Below are positions 37,937 to 46,093 of a DNA stretch of 64,000 bases, piece after piece. A model generated the notes under the pieces. It ran no database searches and was not told the DNA's origin. It saw only the letters and a list, made by a program, of their open reading frames with translations. The DNA is from Alicyclobacillus sp. SP_1 (lineage in GTDB: Bacteria > Bacillota > Bacilli > Alicyclobacillales > Alicyclobacillaceae). The translations under genes and the position numbers were made by a program. Location: the NCBI RefSeq assembly GCF_024706985.1, contig NZ_JAMCCX010000028.1:1-64000 (forward strand). The letters are read 5' to 3'. Position 1 is the first letter of the stretch. Every line of letters begins with the position of its first letter.

Positions 37937-39214
37937 ATGCGTTATGGACTTTACGTACATGGCCAAGGGTGGATGTTACCGAATTGCCACGGGAGTTGTG
38001 TAGCCATTCGCTATCGTCAGGTAGTTGATTGGACCGTGCTTGCGTATAAAAAAGGTATTCGAAGGGGGCTTTTACTTGACCAAGCGAAGCTGTTAGTTCC
38101 CGAACTACAGCATATCGAAGCAGATGAGACAACCGACGAATGGATTGAAAAGATACGAAGAGTGGTGTTTCAAAGGACTCCTTGGGTTCAAACATTTGGT
38201 TGGCGAACACTGGCTGCCGAATTGTCTGGAAAAAAACCGCCATTGAAGGAATCATTAGATATTTTTAAAGAGATCTGTGCTTTACTAACCAGTCAGCAGC
38301 GAGTTGTAGTTTCTTTAGCAGAGACGGCATCTTTAGCGCGCTCGATGCTATGGTGGAGATCTCATGAAAAAATACCCAATTCATTGGAGAAGTATTTGAA
38401 TGGCAATTTGTTTTTGGTCTCTCCAGGGTTATTAAGGTCGTCCGATTCTAAAGAAGCTGATAAGTCTGAAAGTAAATCAAGGGAATGCCACTCTAGCAGG
38501 AGGTTGTTTTGTCCAGAGTCCGTATCCATTCCGGAATGGTTTCTACATTTTCCTCTTCATGCTCTGTCGAGATTGAGTGAGTCAGACAGGGTGCGTCTGC
38601 GCTCTTTAGGAATTCATCGACTGGGGCAGTTATTGTCTCATCCGATTGCAGATGTAAAAAGTCAGTTTGGTTCAGATTTTTCAACGGAATTGCTCGGTTG
38701 GCTATCGCATTCCGGGAGAATACACGTCAATTACCCAACGAATCAGCTTCATTTTTCTTGGGAAGCTACGATGTTTGAAGAGCCTACTATGGAGCATGCT
38801 CTTAGCATTATCGGGCGGATATGCCAACGGGCTTCTCGGGAACTTCTGCGGAGGGAAGTTTTTGCTCAGAGAGTTTTAATATCATGGAAATCGAATGCTG
38901 CTTCCGGGTGCTTTGAAATTCATTTAAAAAATCCAACATCTCAAGCGGATATCCTTCTGCCTCAAATAAAAAGTTGTTTGTCTAAAATCCGAGGAACGAC
39001 ATTGGAGCGCTTAAAATTGTCGATACCAGATTTTTCACGGGAATCAGGTCTTCAAAGTTGTTTGCATTCCATTCAAGTTGAAGAAAAATTTTATAAAGAG
39101 AATCTTTGTTTTGCGATTGACAATATAGAAAAACGTTTTCCTGGAAAACTACACAAGGGGATTCGACCTTCGTATCGAGAGTTGTTGTTTCATTCTGTAC
39201 TGCAAGAGATATGA
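37937..39214 (+). CDS. ImuB-like, polymerase-dead Y-family protein
   Basis: The 425-residue product follows the ImuB plan: a degenerate palm/finger region, then GIRRGLLLDQAKLLVPEL (the usual GVRPGM-LAEA-LCP-L phrase). A helix-hairpin-helix-like thumb reads LHALSRLSESDRVRLRSLGIHRLGQLLSHP. A little-finger part starts at FSWEATMFEEPTMEHAL. The N-terminus lacks the acidic metal-binding residues of active Y polymerases, so it is likely a bridge that brings DnaE2 to the beta clamp. No obvious clamp-binding pentapeptide is seen. AGGGGGG ends six bases before the ATG. LexA control indicates SOS induction. Confidence 0.8.
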   Translation: MRYGLYVHGQGWMLPNCHGSCVAIRYRQVVDWTVLAYKKGIRRGLLLDQAKLLVPELQHIEADETTDEWIEKIRRVVFQRTPWVQTFGWRTLAAELSGKKPPLKESLDIFKEICALLTSQQRVVVSLAETASLARSMLWWRSHEKIPNSLEKYLNGNLFLVSPGLLRSSDSKEADKSESKSRECHSSRRLFCPESVSIPEWFLHFPLHALSRLSESDRVRLRSLGIHRLGQLLSHPIADVKSQFGSDFSTELLGWLSHSGRIHVNYPTNQLHFSWEATMFEEPTMEHALSIIGRICQRASRELLRREVFAQRVLISWKSNAASGCFEIHLKNPTSQADILLPQIKSCLSKIRGTTLERLKLSIPDFSRESGLQSCLHSIQVEEKFYKENLCFAIDNIEKRFPGKLHKGIRPSYRELLFHSVLQEI

Positions 39215-39453
39215 GTCGAATCGTCACTCGCTCCATCGCCGTGACAGAATGGAATAGAGAGAGACCAAAGTCGTTTTGGGATGGTAAAGAACAACATTTG
39301 GTGGAACGCATCATAGACGAATGGTGGGAAATGGGGGCTTGGTGGGAAGGTGAAGGAACGCGTCGAATGATACGCATTGAGACCTCTGAATTGCAGTGGA
39401 TGGATATCGAGTGCGTAGACGGCATTTGGTCTATTTATCGAATATGGGATTGA
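39211..39453 (+). CDS. small accessory protein of the mutasome cassette, DUF6504-like
   Basis: The 80-residue product is Trp-rich: FWDGKEQHLVERIIDEWWEMGAWWEGEGTRRMIRIE and then DIECVDGIWSIYRIWD. From memory it resembles the DUF6504 proteins found next to imuB and dnaE2 in Actinobacteria and other groups; that is not verified. Its ATG overlaps the imuB-like stop by 4 bp, and its stop lies 11 bp before dnaE2. It is therefore locked into the cassette. The role is unknown; a structural link between the two polymerase-like proteins is one possibility. Confidence 0.75.
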   Translation: MSRIVTRSIAVTEWNRERPKSFWDGKEQHLVERIIDEWWEMGAWWEGEGTRRMIRIETSELQWMDIECVDGIWSIYRIWD

Positions 39454-39464
39454 GAGGGAAACAG

Positions 39465-42400
39465 ATGTTCATTCACTTGCATTGTCATTCTATCTATTCG
39501 TTTTTTGATGGTGCAGCACGAATTGAATCGTTGGTTGCGACAGCTGCTTTGCATGGAATGTCGTCCTTGGCTCTGACGGATCACAACACCATTACTGGAT
39601 TACCTGAATTTCACCAGTGGTGTAATATATATGGAATTAAGCCGATTTCGGGGGCAGAATTGACTTTAGAAGATGGTTCCCATATTACAGTCATTGCAAA
39701 GAATAAAAGTGGGTATTCGAATTTGTGTAAAATATTAACCTCCGCTTATGGAGGACCTGCGCCTTGGAACATAAATTCAGTCTACAGGAAAGTGAGTTTG
39801 TCCAAACGAAAGAATCCGTACGTTACCATGGAGTCATTGTTTCAAAATAAAGAAGGTTTGATTGTTTTGACAGGGTGTCGGCGTAGTCGATTGGTGCAAC
39901 TTTTGCTAGCTAAGAGATATCGAGACGCTGAGGAGTGGATGGCGTGGTTAAAAAAACATTTTGCAGAAAATATTTATCTGGAAATGCAATGCAATGGGTT
40001 TCCTGGAGAGCATGTTTTGTTAGCACTTATGAAACACCTTTCAGAACATGTGGGGGTTCCTCTATGTGCGACCGGAAATGTCCATTATGTCGACCGGCAC
40101 GATTACCCTATTCATGATTTATTACGCTGCATGGGTGTACCTCAGCACGTGTGGGTGCCGAGCGCAATTCGTCCACTGAATGATCGTCAATGGTTGTATT
40201 CCTCCGAGGAAGCGTGTCATCGGTTTTCCGAATATCCAGAAGCTATAAGTAACACTTATAAAATATCGGAAATGTGTGAAGTAGTTCTTAGAATTGGAGA
40301 AACGACCTTTCCTGAGTTTTCGAAATGCAGCTCTAGTCATCAACAGCTGTCCTTAAAAGAATTGGTGTATCAAGGAGCCCAAGAGCGTTATAGCACGTTG
40401 ACAGATAAGATACGCTTTCGGCTGGAATACGAATTAGAAATTATACAAAACTTAGGCTATGAAGATTATTTCTTGATTGTATGGGATGTCGTGAGATTTG
40501 CTCGCTCCAAAGGAATTCGCTGCTCGGGAAGAGGTTCTGCAGCTGACTCGGCGGTGGCTTTCTGTCTTTTCATTACCGATGTTGATTCTATTTCGAGAGG
40601 CTTACTGTTTGAACGCTTTTTAAGCATAGAACGCGCTGAACGTCCCGATATTGATGTCGATGTCGAGGCGGACAGACGAGACGAATTGATGCAATATGTT
40701 TACGATTCATACGGATTTGAGCGGGTGGCGAGAATTGCTACTTATCAAACATTCCGGGGGCGGATGGCAGTTCGGGCCATTGGTGCTGCTCTTGGTTTGC
40801 CAGAAGCTTTCATCGATGATTTGGCAAAAAGAATTCCTGGTATGGCAAGTGCCGATGGATTGGAGTCGCTGCTTCAAAATGTTCCGGAATTGAGAGCGTA
40901 TTCTGCCTTCTACAAACAGGTTCAGCTGTTATGGAATATGGCAAGTCAAATCGCTGGTTTTCCCAGGCATTTTGGGATGCATGTTGGTGGGGTTGTCATC
41001 AGTGCTAAGCCATTGTATGAATTCACGTCTCTCCAACCCTCTGGGAAAGGAGAGTGGATGACGGCCTTCGATAAAGAGGGTGTAGAGGCAGTGGGTTTGA
41101 TGAAATTGGATTTACTTTCTCTTCGTACACTCTCCGCCGTGGAAGGAACTGTAAAGCTTAGCGAAGTAACCTCTGGACAAATCGATTTTGGAAAGATCCC
41201 ATTAGACGACGAGCCAACGTTTGAGATGATTCGACAAGGGGAAACCATTGGCGTGTTTCAATTGGAAAGTCCCGCACAAAGAGCATTGCAGAGCAGACTT
41301 CGGGCGGATCGTATGGAGGACATTATTGCGAGTGTTGCGCTCATTCGTCCGGGCCCAATTCAAGGCAATATGGTCGATCCGTTTTTAGAACGTCGGCACG
41401 GCAAATCTCCTATATTGTATCTTCATCCAAAGTTGGAACCCATCTTAAGAAAAACTTATGGGGTTGTCCTCTTTCAAGAACAAGTGATTGAAATCGCTAC
41501 AGCCATTGCACATTTTACACCAGGAGAGGCAGATCAATTGAGACGCGTCATGAGCAAGGCGAGATCCGCCCATGAAATCAAAAAGATAGGTGAAACATTT
41601 ATAGATAGAGCAGTTCAATCGGGGGTAGATGTGAAGACGGCAGAAGACATATTTCATTACGTTCAAGGCTATGCAGGCTATGGCTTTTGCGAAGCTCACG
41701 CTGCAGCTTTTGGGACACTGGCGTACAAGACTGCCTACTTAGTGAAGCATTACCCGGCGGAATTTTTTGCGTCGATCATTAATCAATCTCCAATGGGCTA
41801 TTATCCGATTCATGTGCTCTGCTCGGAGGCTAAACGCCGTGGAGTAGCAGTTTTGGGACTGGATGTTAATGAGAGTGAATGTGAATGTATGGCGACAAAT
41901 CAAACTACTGTTCGATTTGGGTGGATGCAACTCAAAGGAATGCCTAGAGCACTTTCGGAGCAGATTGTCAGAATTCGTAATGCAAGCGGTCGGTTTGCAG
42001 GTGTCCAAGATTTTATACAGAGAGTTCCTGAAATCAATCGGTGGATGTTGGAAAACATGATTCGAGCAGGAGCATTTGATGGTGTGATGAGGAAAACTCG
42101 CGAAGAAATTCTCTGGAAATTGCCAGAGTGGCTGGCTTATCGTGAGTGGAATATGTCTCCATTGGGACGGCTGAACAAAGCTATGGTGCCAGTTGACGAA
42201 AGGTACATACAGGAAAATATTGGGGAAAAAGTTGCATGGAGTGATAGTGCAACTCACAACGAAGAGATTGCTGTAAAAAATTCAGAAATACAAATTCTTG
42301 ATGAGTACAGCTTGTTGGGAAATGGCTTTTCAGGTCATTGGATGACACTGTATCGACCCAAATTAGCAGGGCGAGGGTACTTGTTCATAGAGTCTCTGGA

Positions 42401-42686
42401 TTCTTTAGGGGATGGGGCTATGGTTCAAATTGCAGGGCTTGTGGTCAGACCACATCGGCCACCGACGAAGAGCGGGCAGACTGTGGTTTTCTTTACGGTA
42501 GAAGATGAGACAGGGATTGTTGATGCAACGATGTTTCATTCGGTATATCAAAAATCCGGAGGGGTTTTGTTCACTCCTCGCGGTCGAATGGTTGGATTGA
42601 GAGGGATTTTGCAGAGGAGAGGGGGGAATCGACCGAATGTCATGGTGTCGACCATATGGACCTTAATGAGAGGTTCAGAAATATGA
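39465..42686 (+). CDS. dnaE2: error-prone DNA polymerase ImuC/DnaE2
   Basis: The 1073-residue C-family polymerase is of DnaE2/ImuC length. The PHP domain begins HLHCHSIYSFFDG with LTDHNTITG, GAEL and ATGNVHYVD. The palm has the catalytic Asp pair in RPDIDVDVE (near 410) and the third Asp in GLMKLDLLSLRTL. EAHAAAFGTLAYKTAYLVKHYPAEF and a C-terminal OB domain (MVQIAGLVVRPHRPPTKSGQTVVFFTVEDE) follow. It makes mutagenic bypass synthesis in the SOS response. ATG 39465 is chosen; GAGAGGG lies about eight bases upstream. The gene is AT-rich compared with the window's first half. Confidence 0.93.
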   Translation: MFIHLHCHSIYSFFDGAARIESLVATAALHGMSSLALTDHNTITGLPEFHQWCNIYGIKPISGAELTLEDGSHITVIAKNKSGYSNLCKILTSAYGGPAPWNINSVYRKVSLSKRKNPYVTMESLFQNKEGLIVLTGCRRSRLVQLLLAKRYRDAEEWMAWLKKHFAENIYLEMQCNGFPGEHVLLALMKHLSEHVGVPLCATGNVHYVDRHDYPIHDLLRCMGVPQHVWVPSAIRPLNDRQWLYSSEEACHRFSEYPEAISNTYKISEMCEVVLRIGETTFPEFSKCSSSHQQLSLKELVYQGAQERYSTLTDKIRFRLEYELEIIQNLGYEDYFLIVWDVVRFARSKGIRCSGRGSAADSAVAFCLFITDVDSISRGLLFERFLSIERAERPDIDVDVEADRRDELMQYVYDSYGFERVARIATYQTFRGRMAVRAIGAALGLPEAFIDDLAKRIPGMASADGLESLLQNVPELRAYSAFYKQVQLLWNMASQIAGFPRHFGMHVGGVVISAKPLYEFTSLQPSGKGEWMTAFDKEGVEAVGLMKLDLLSLRTLSAVEGTVKLSEVTSGQIDFGKIPLDDEPTFEMIRQGETIGVFQLESPAQRALQSRLRADRMEDIIASVALIRPGPIQGNMVDPFLERRHGKSPILYLHPKLEPILRKTYGVVLFQEQVIEIATAIAHFTPGEADQLRRVMSKARSAHEIKKIGETFIDRAVQSGVDVKTAEDIFHYVQGYAGYGFCEAHAAAFGTLAYKTAYLVKHYPAEFFASIINQSPMGYYPIHVLCSEAKRRGVAVLGLDVNESECECMATNQTTVRFGWMQLKGMPRALSEQIVRIRNASGRFAGVQDFIQRVPEINRWMLENMIRAGAFDGVMRKTREEILWKLPEWLAYREWNMSPLGRLNKAMVPVDERYIQENIGEKVAWSDSATHNEEIAVKNSEIQILDEYSLLGNGFSGHWMTLYRPKLAGRGYLFIESLDSLGDGAMVQIAGLVVRPHRPPTKSGQTVVFFTVEDETGIVDATMFHSVYQKSGGVLFTPRGRMVGLRGILQRRGGNRPNVMVSTIWTLMRGSEI

Positions 42687-42863
42687 GTATCAAGAAATGT
42701 TGAATGGAACATGTTCATGCTTAAATTCAATTAAATTGTGGAAATGATCGTATTGTAAACAGGTGGCGAAGGGCGTTTGTGGAATGTATCAGTGCGCAAA
42801 TTTTCACGTCTGGCCAGTCGTAAAGTGAGGCTTCCTTTGTCCACTCAAGTACATTCTGGAGTT

Positions 42864-43901
42864 ATGAAAAGAATATCTAAAGTCACTAGTCTTCTTGCAG
42901 TGTTTTTGACAATATGTACGGTGAGCGGATGTTCGTCACCGCAGTCTTCCTCAGATACGCTTATTTCTAATGTTTCCGAGGCTGGCAAGACCTTGGAATG
43001 GGGAGAAAACATTAAGTCGCAGGCATTGCAGATGATAAATTCCGCCTCCTCTTTTTGCTATTTAGACATGTATGAACTGTCAGACTCAGATATTATGCAG
43101 GCTCTCATATCAGCAAAGCGCCGCGGAGTCTCGGTTCAAGTCATTGTGGATGCGACTGAAGTGCACTCTCAAAGGGTCGCTATTCCTACATTGCGGGACG
43201 CTGGTATTCCTGTATCCGTACTCGACATTCCTGGCGGCATATCTCATATTAAAATGCTGATATGCGGCAATCATGTTTTGATCGGTGGCATGAATTTTGG
43301 AGCACACTCGTGGCAAAATAACGATGCCTCTGTCTATTTTCCTAATGCTGGGCGCCAATTTGAATCCTTGTTTCTGTGGGACGAATCTAGAGCAACGGGT
43401 ATTCCTGCTGAAGCTCCTGTCACGGCTCCGCTTTTGTTATATGACCGCTCGATTGAACCTGCCGTGATTCAAGCGATTCAAAGTGCAAGACATTCTATCA
43501 ATATGGAAGCATTTGATCTATCTGACCGAGGTGTGGTAGACGCACTTCGTGAGGCGTTGACACGGGGTGTTTCAGTGAAGATATTGCTCGACCCTACAGA
43601 GTACTTTAGTCGCAAGCCAGCACGTTCGTTGCTCGATACGGGTGCCGTTGTTCGATACTATCGACCCTATGCGGGTGAACTGATGCATGCTAAAATTTTG
43701 GATGTTGATGGAGGGGAAATCTTTTTGATTGGGAGTGCAAATTTCAGTCATCAGGCTTATCTTAAAAATCACGAAGCGGATGTAGAACTGCGTAATATGC
43801 CCGAATTTGCTCATTCTCTGGAGGAAAATTTAGATGAGCAGATGGGTCGCGGAACAGATAGCGCTACATCGAGGAGACATACTAAAGAAGGCGGATGGTA
43901 G
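42864..43901 (+). CDS. phospholipase D-like lipoprotein
   Basis: The 345-residue product has a lipoprotein signal (MKRISKVTSLLAVFLTICTVSGC; the Cys after VSG is the lipobox). Two PLD repeats follow. The second HKD motif is complete (HAKILDVD, with GSANFS). The first keeps His and Lys (HIKMLICG) but has Gly where Asp is expected, followed by GGMNFG. It would be anchored outside the membrane and may act on phospholipid or DNA. The start is uncertain: ATG 42864 fits the signal peptide but has a close SD, and the frame is open from 42777. Confidence 0.82.
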   Translation: MKRISKVTSLLAVFLTICTVSGCSSPQSSSDTLISNVSEAGKTLEWGENIKSQALQMINSASSFCYLDMYELSDSDIMQALISAKRRGVSVQVIVDATEVHSQRVAIPTLRDAGIPVSVLDIPGGISHIKMLICGNHVLIGGMNFGAHSWQNNDASVYFPNAGRQFESLFLWDESRATGIPAEAPVTAPLLLYDRSIEPAVIQAIQSARHSINMEAFDLSDRGVVDALREALTRGVSVKILLDPTEYFSRKPARSLLDTGAVVRYYRPYAGELMHAKILDVDGGEIFLIGSANFSHQAYLKNHEADVELRNMPEFAHSLEENLDEQMGRGTDSATSRRHTKEGGW

Positions 43902-43904
43902 CAT

Positions 43905-44483
43905 TTGCACCAGGGTGGTTTTGCTCGGACCTTACGGGCCGGTTTGTCCCGAAGTTGCACGGAAGTGTTGGATCATCGCTTCATGGAATGGCTTACCCAT
44001 CAGTGGGGAAAGTTCGTTTTTTTCGATGCTTGGATGATGGTTGTTGCCGAGTGGAATCCAACGTTGATGCTTGTGGTCATCTTTCTATTCACGCTCGGAT
44101 TTGGAGCACATCATGTCCAGATGTCGAGTGTTTGGATAGCTGCTGGTATTTCTATTTTCAGCGCTTTTATCGGTAGGGTTACCAACGAGCCAGTCGGACG
44201 ACTGATTCAACGACTGCGCCCTTTCGAAGCGATGTCTTTTTCCCCGCTCGTCTCTCACGAGCGGGGAGACTCGTTTCCGAGTAATCACGCGACGGGCGCT
44301 TTTGCTCTAGCTGTCCCGTTTCTGTTCGTTTCCGATTACTGGGTAATTCTGTTCGCGTTAGCTCTTTTGTTGGTTATTTCGCGAATGTACGTGGGTCTTC
44401 ACTTTGTTACGGACATTATTGCTGGACTATCGGTCGGAATGTGTGTGGCCCTGTTTTTTAGTTGGTGTATCTTTGTGGTCTAG
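43905..44483 (+). CDS. PAP2-family membrane phosphatase (undecaprenyl-diphosphatase-like)
   Basis: The 192-residue frame has five or so membrane helices and the three PAP2 motifs: K/Q-x6-RP-like QRLRPFEA, PSNHATGAF and SRMYVGLHFVTDIIAG. This fits BcrC-like recycling of undecaprenyl diphosphate or another lipid phosphate. The start is unclear: TTG 43905 has no good SD, while GTG 43965 or TTG 43968 would give about 171-172 residues and better match BcrC N-termini. It follows the PLD-like gene by 3 bp, so the two lipid-type enzymes are probably one transcript. Confidence 0.82.
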   Translation: MHQGGFARTLRAGLSRSCTEVLDHRFMEWLTHQWGKFVFFDAWMMVVAEWNPTLMLVVIFLFTLGFGAHHVQMSSVWIAAGISIFSAFIGRVTNEPVGRLIQRLRPFEAMSFSPLVSHERGDSFPSNHATGAFALAVPFLFVSDYWVILFALALLLVISRMYVGLHFVTDIIAGLSVGMCVALFFSWCIFVV

Positions 44484-44576
44484 CACTTGTCGAAAATGGA
44501 CCGAGTCGGGATGCGTAATACATGAATTATGCTTTTCTTGACCATCGTATGGGTAACAGAAAGGTGTGATTCGTAC

Positions 44577-44966
44577 TTGTTGGAAATTGGCCTTGCCAGT
44601 GTCTTGTCGATGTCTCTTGCTACCATAGGAATTTGGCCTATCGGTGGTATTCCTCTACAGGCAAATGACGCAACTTCTGTCCAGATTGTGCTTCGTGACG
44701 CAACGATACGGCCAGCAATCATTCAAGCCACACGGTCACAGCCATTGCATTTGCATATCGTCAACGAGGGGGGCAAGGTTCATAATTTTGTCGTCCCTGC
44801 CTTTTATGTATTTACTTCCAATTTGCCCCCTGGAACTTCTACAGATGTTTCCTTTTCTCCAGAAAAATCCGGGGCCTTTCCATTTTATTCTGATGCGGGT
44901 GGACAACCGGAGGCAGGATTAAGAGGAGTGTTACGAGTCTCTCCTCCTGAGCACTCCTCAAAATGA
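44577..44966 (+). CDS. secreted cupredoxin-fold protein lacking copper ligands
   Basis: The 129-residue product has a signal peptide (about residues 1-30) and one cupredoxin domain with VQIVLRD, GKVHNFVVPA and the C-terminal ligand loop. Where plastocyanin-like proteins have C-x-x-x-G-H-x-x-x-G-M, this one has SDAGGQPEAGLRG: Ser, Gln and Leu replace Cys, His and Met. Only the first His remains, so type 1 copper binding looks lost. The TTG at 44577 has AAAGGTG ten bases upstream; ATG 44529 is the longer choice without an SD. Confidence 0.72.
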   Translation: MLEIGLASVLSMSLATIGIWPIGGIPLQANDATSVQIVLRDATIRPAIIQATRSQPLHLHIVNEGGKVHNFVVPAFYVFTSNLPPGTSTDVSFSPEKSGAFPFYSDAGGQPEAGLRGVLRVSPPEHSSK

Positions 44967-45063
44967 TTCTGGTTGGTTATGAGGAATCAAGAACAATTCT
45001 GTCGTCACCTCTGGCTCTCAACATGGCACTGAAGTAAGATGAGACTAGTGAGGAGGTATTGCG

Positions 45064-45519
45064 TTGGACATGAAAGTGGAGGCAAAGTGGCTCGGCTCTC
45101 GTCATTTTCAGGCGGAAGGACCATCTGGAAATACCGTTTATATGGATGCAGGAAGACAAGACGGGGGAACAGGTCAAGGCAATCGACCCATGGAACTTTT
45201 ATTGATGGGACTCGTAGGTTGCACAGGAATTGATATCAGCATGATTTTGGAGAGAATGCGGCAACCACTCTCGCATATGAAAATTGAGGCTGTTGGCCAG
45301 CGCCGTGACGAGCGTCCGCAGTCGTTCACGGAAATTCACCTGACATATCACTTGGAAGGGGACCTCCAGCCTGCAAAAGCTTGGCGAGCCATTCATCTCA
45401 GTGAAGAAAAATATTGCTCAGCGAGCGCGTCTCTAAACGCATCCATTATTCCACATCTCGTGTTGAACGGGAAGGAAGTTGCTCCCCTGGATGTGGTAGA
45501 GGAAGGTCTCCCGGATTAA
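45064..45519 (+). CDS. OsmC/Ohr family protein
   Basis: The 151-residue protein has the two redox cysteines of peroxide-reducing OsmC proteins: LVGCTGIDI (near 58) and EKYCSASASLN (near 119). The GGTGQGNRPMELLLMGLVGC stretch is a family hallmark. It probably reduces organic peroxides or hypochlorite-stressed thiols in the cytosol. The TTG start has GAGGAGG seven bases upstream. It converges with the HIT gene, and the two stop codons overlap by four bases. Confidence 0.92.
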   Translation: MDMKVEAKWLGSRHFQAEGPSGNTVYMDAGRQDGGTGQGNRPMELLLMGLVGCTGIDISMILERMRQPLSHMKIEAVGQRRDERPQSFTEIHLTYHLEGDLQPAKAWRAIHLSEEKYCSASASLNASIIPHLVLNGKEVAPLDVVEEGLPD

Positions 45520-45911
45520 CCGGGAGGCCACCCGAGTTGCCGACCACCGAGCAAGTGAAAGTGCAAATGGGCAACCGTTTGCTGACCGTGATGACCAACA
45601 TTGGTAACCACTCGATAGCCATTTGCATCTATCTGTTCTTGTTGCGCAATCTGTGGGATGCACAGCCAAATTTCTGAAACGGACTGTCCATACTCCGGAG
45701 TCAGTGCCTGGGCGGAAGGGATATGTATCTTGGGAATAACCAAGATGTGCACAGGAGCTTGCGGTCGAATGTCGCGAAAAGCTAGGACAAAGTCATTTTC
45801 AAAAACTTTGTCGCAAGGTATGGTTCCTTCAACCATTTCACAAAAAAGGCAGTCCGTGATAATCACCTCCGCATGGCCTGTGGTCTTTTCAACTTCAACT
45901 GTAAGATTCAT
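45516..45911 (-). CDS. HIT family nucleotide hydrolase/transferase
   Basis: The 131-residue product has a zinc-type CLFC near the start, VPKxHI-like VIPKIHIPS, VTNVGHHGQQTVAHLHFHLLGGR with the HxHxH histidine triad, and the usual GR end. It hydrolyses dinucleoside or AMP-linked compounds. The start is uncertain. ATG 45911 gives a 22-residue extension before DCLFC and has no close SD. GGAGG lies five bases before an in-frame ATC at 45860, which would give the common MTDCLFC-like start; a GTG at 45866 abuts that SD. Confidence 0.9.
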   Translation of the reverse strand: MNLTVEVEKTTGHAEVIITDCLFCEMVEGTIPCDKVFENDFVLAFRDIRPQAPVHILVIPKIHIPSAQALTPEYGQSVSEIWLCIPQIAQQEQIDANGYRVVTNVGHHGQQTVAHLHFHLLGGRQLGWPPG

Positions 45912-45936
45912 TTTGGGCTCGCACAAGCTCCTCTCT

Positions 45937-45942
45937 ATTATA
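45937..45942 (-). promoter_or_regulatory. candidate -10 box of the HIT gene
   Basis: On the minus strand TATAAT reads here, inside a 6-1-6 inverted repeat (CTCTAT-T-ATAGAG, 45933-45945). The -35 region is weak. The overlap suggests possible repression, but this is speculative. Confidence 0.3.
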
Positions 45943-45962
45943 GAGGATGCTTGTTTTATACG

Positions 45963-45990
45963 CTACGCAGTATCGCCTACGCAGTATCGC
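45963..45990. repeat. two tandem copies of a 14-bp unit
   Basis: CTACGCAGTATCGC occurs twice head to tail at 45963 and 45977 in the divergent gap between the HIT gene and fadN. Confidence 0.95.
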
Positions 45991-46072
45991 GCAGGCGGAA
46001 TGAGCTTTCGGCGGAGATAGCGTTACTTTTGAGACTTTCTGTGAAGTACTACCGTTTCTCGTGCCTCTGTGA

Positions 46073-46078
46073 TATGAT
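46073..46078 (+). promoter_or_regulatory. candidate -10 box of fadNAE
   Basis: TATGAT lies 15 bases before the operator palindrome at 46094. The best -35 at 17-base spacing is poor, so this remains tentative. Confidence 0.4.
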
Positions 46079-46093
46079 GGACACGGGCAATCT

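Noticed and set aside
37725-38255. 176-codon minus-strand frame
   Set aside because: It is antisense to imuB and runs through the LexA promoter, with no SD or family features.
32645-42686. Classic ytrHI-dnaE locus with the replicative polymerase
   Set aside because: The dnaE here is on the other strand, 6 kb away, LexA-controlled and of DnaE2 type, so it is not the usual replicative dnaE neighbour.
42777-42863. Longer N-terminus for the PLD-like protein
   Set aside because: It would put 29 residues before a lipoprotein signal peptide, which is longer than usual, and no SD supports 42777.
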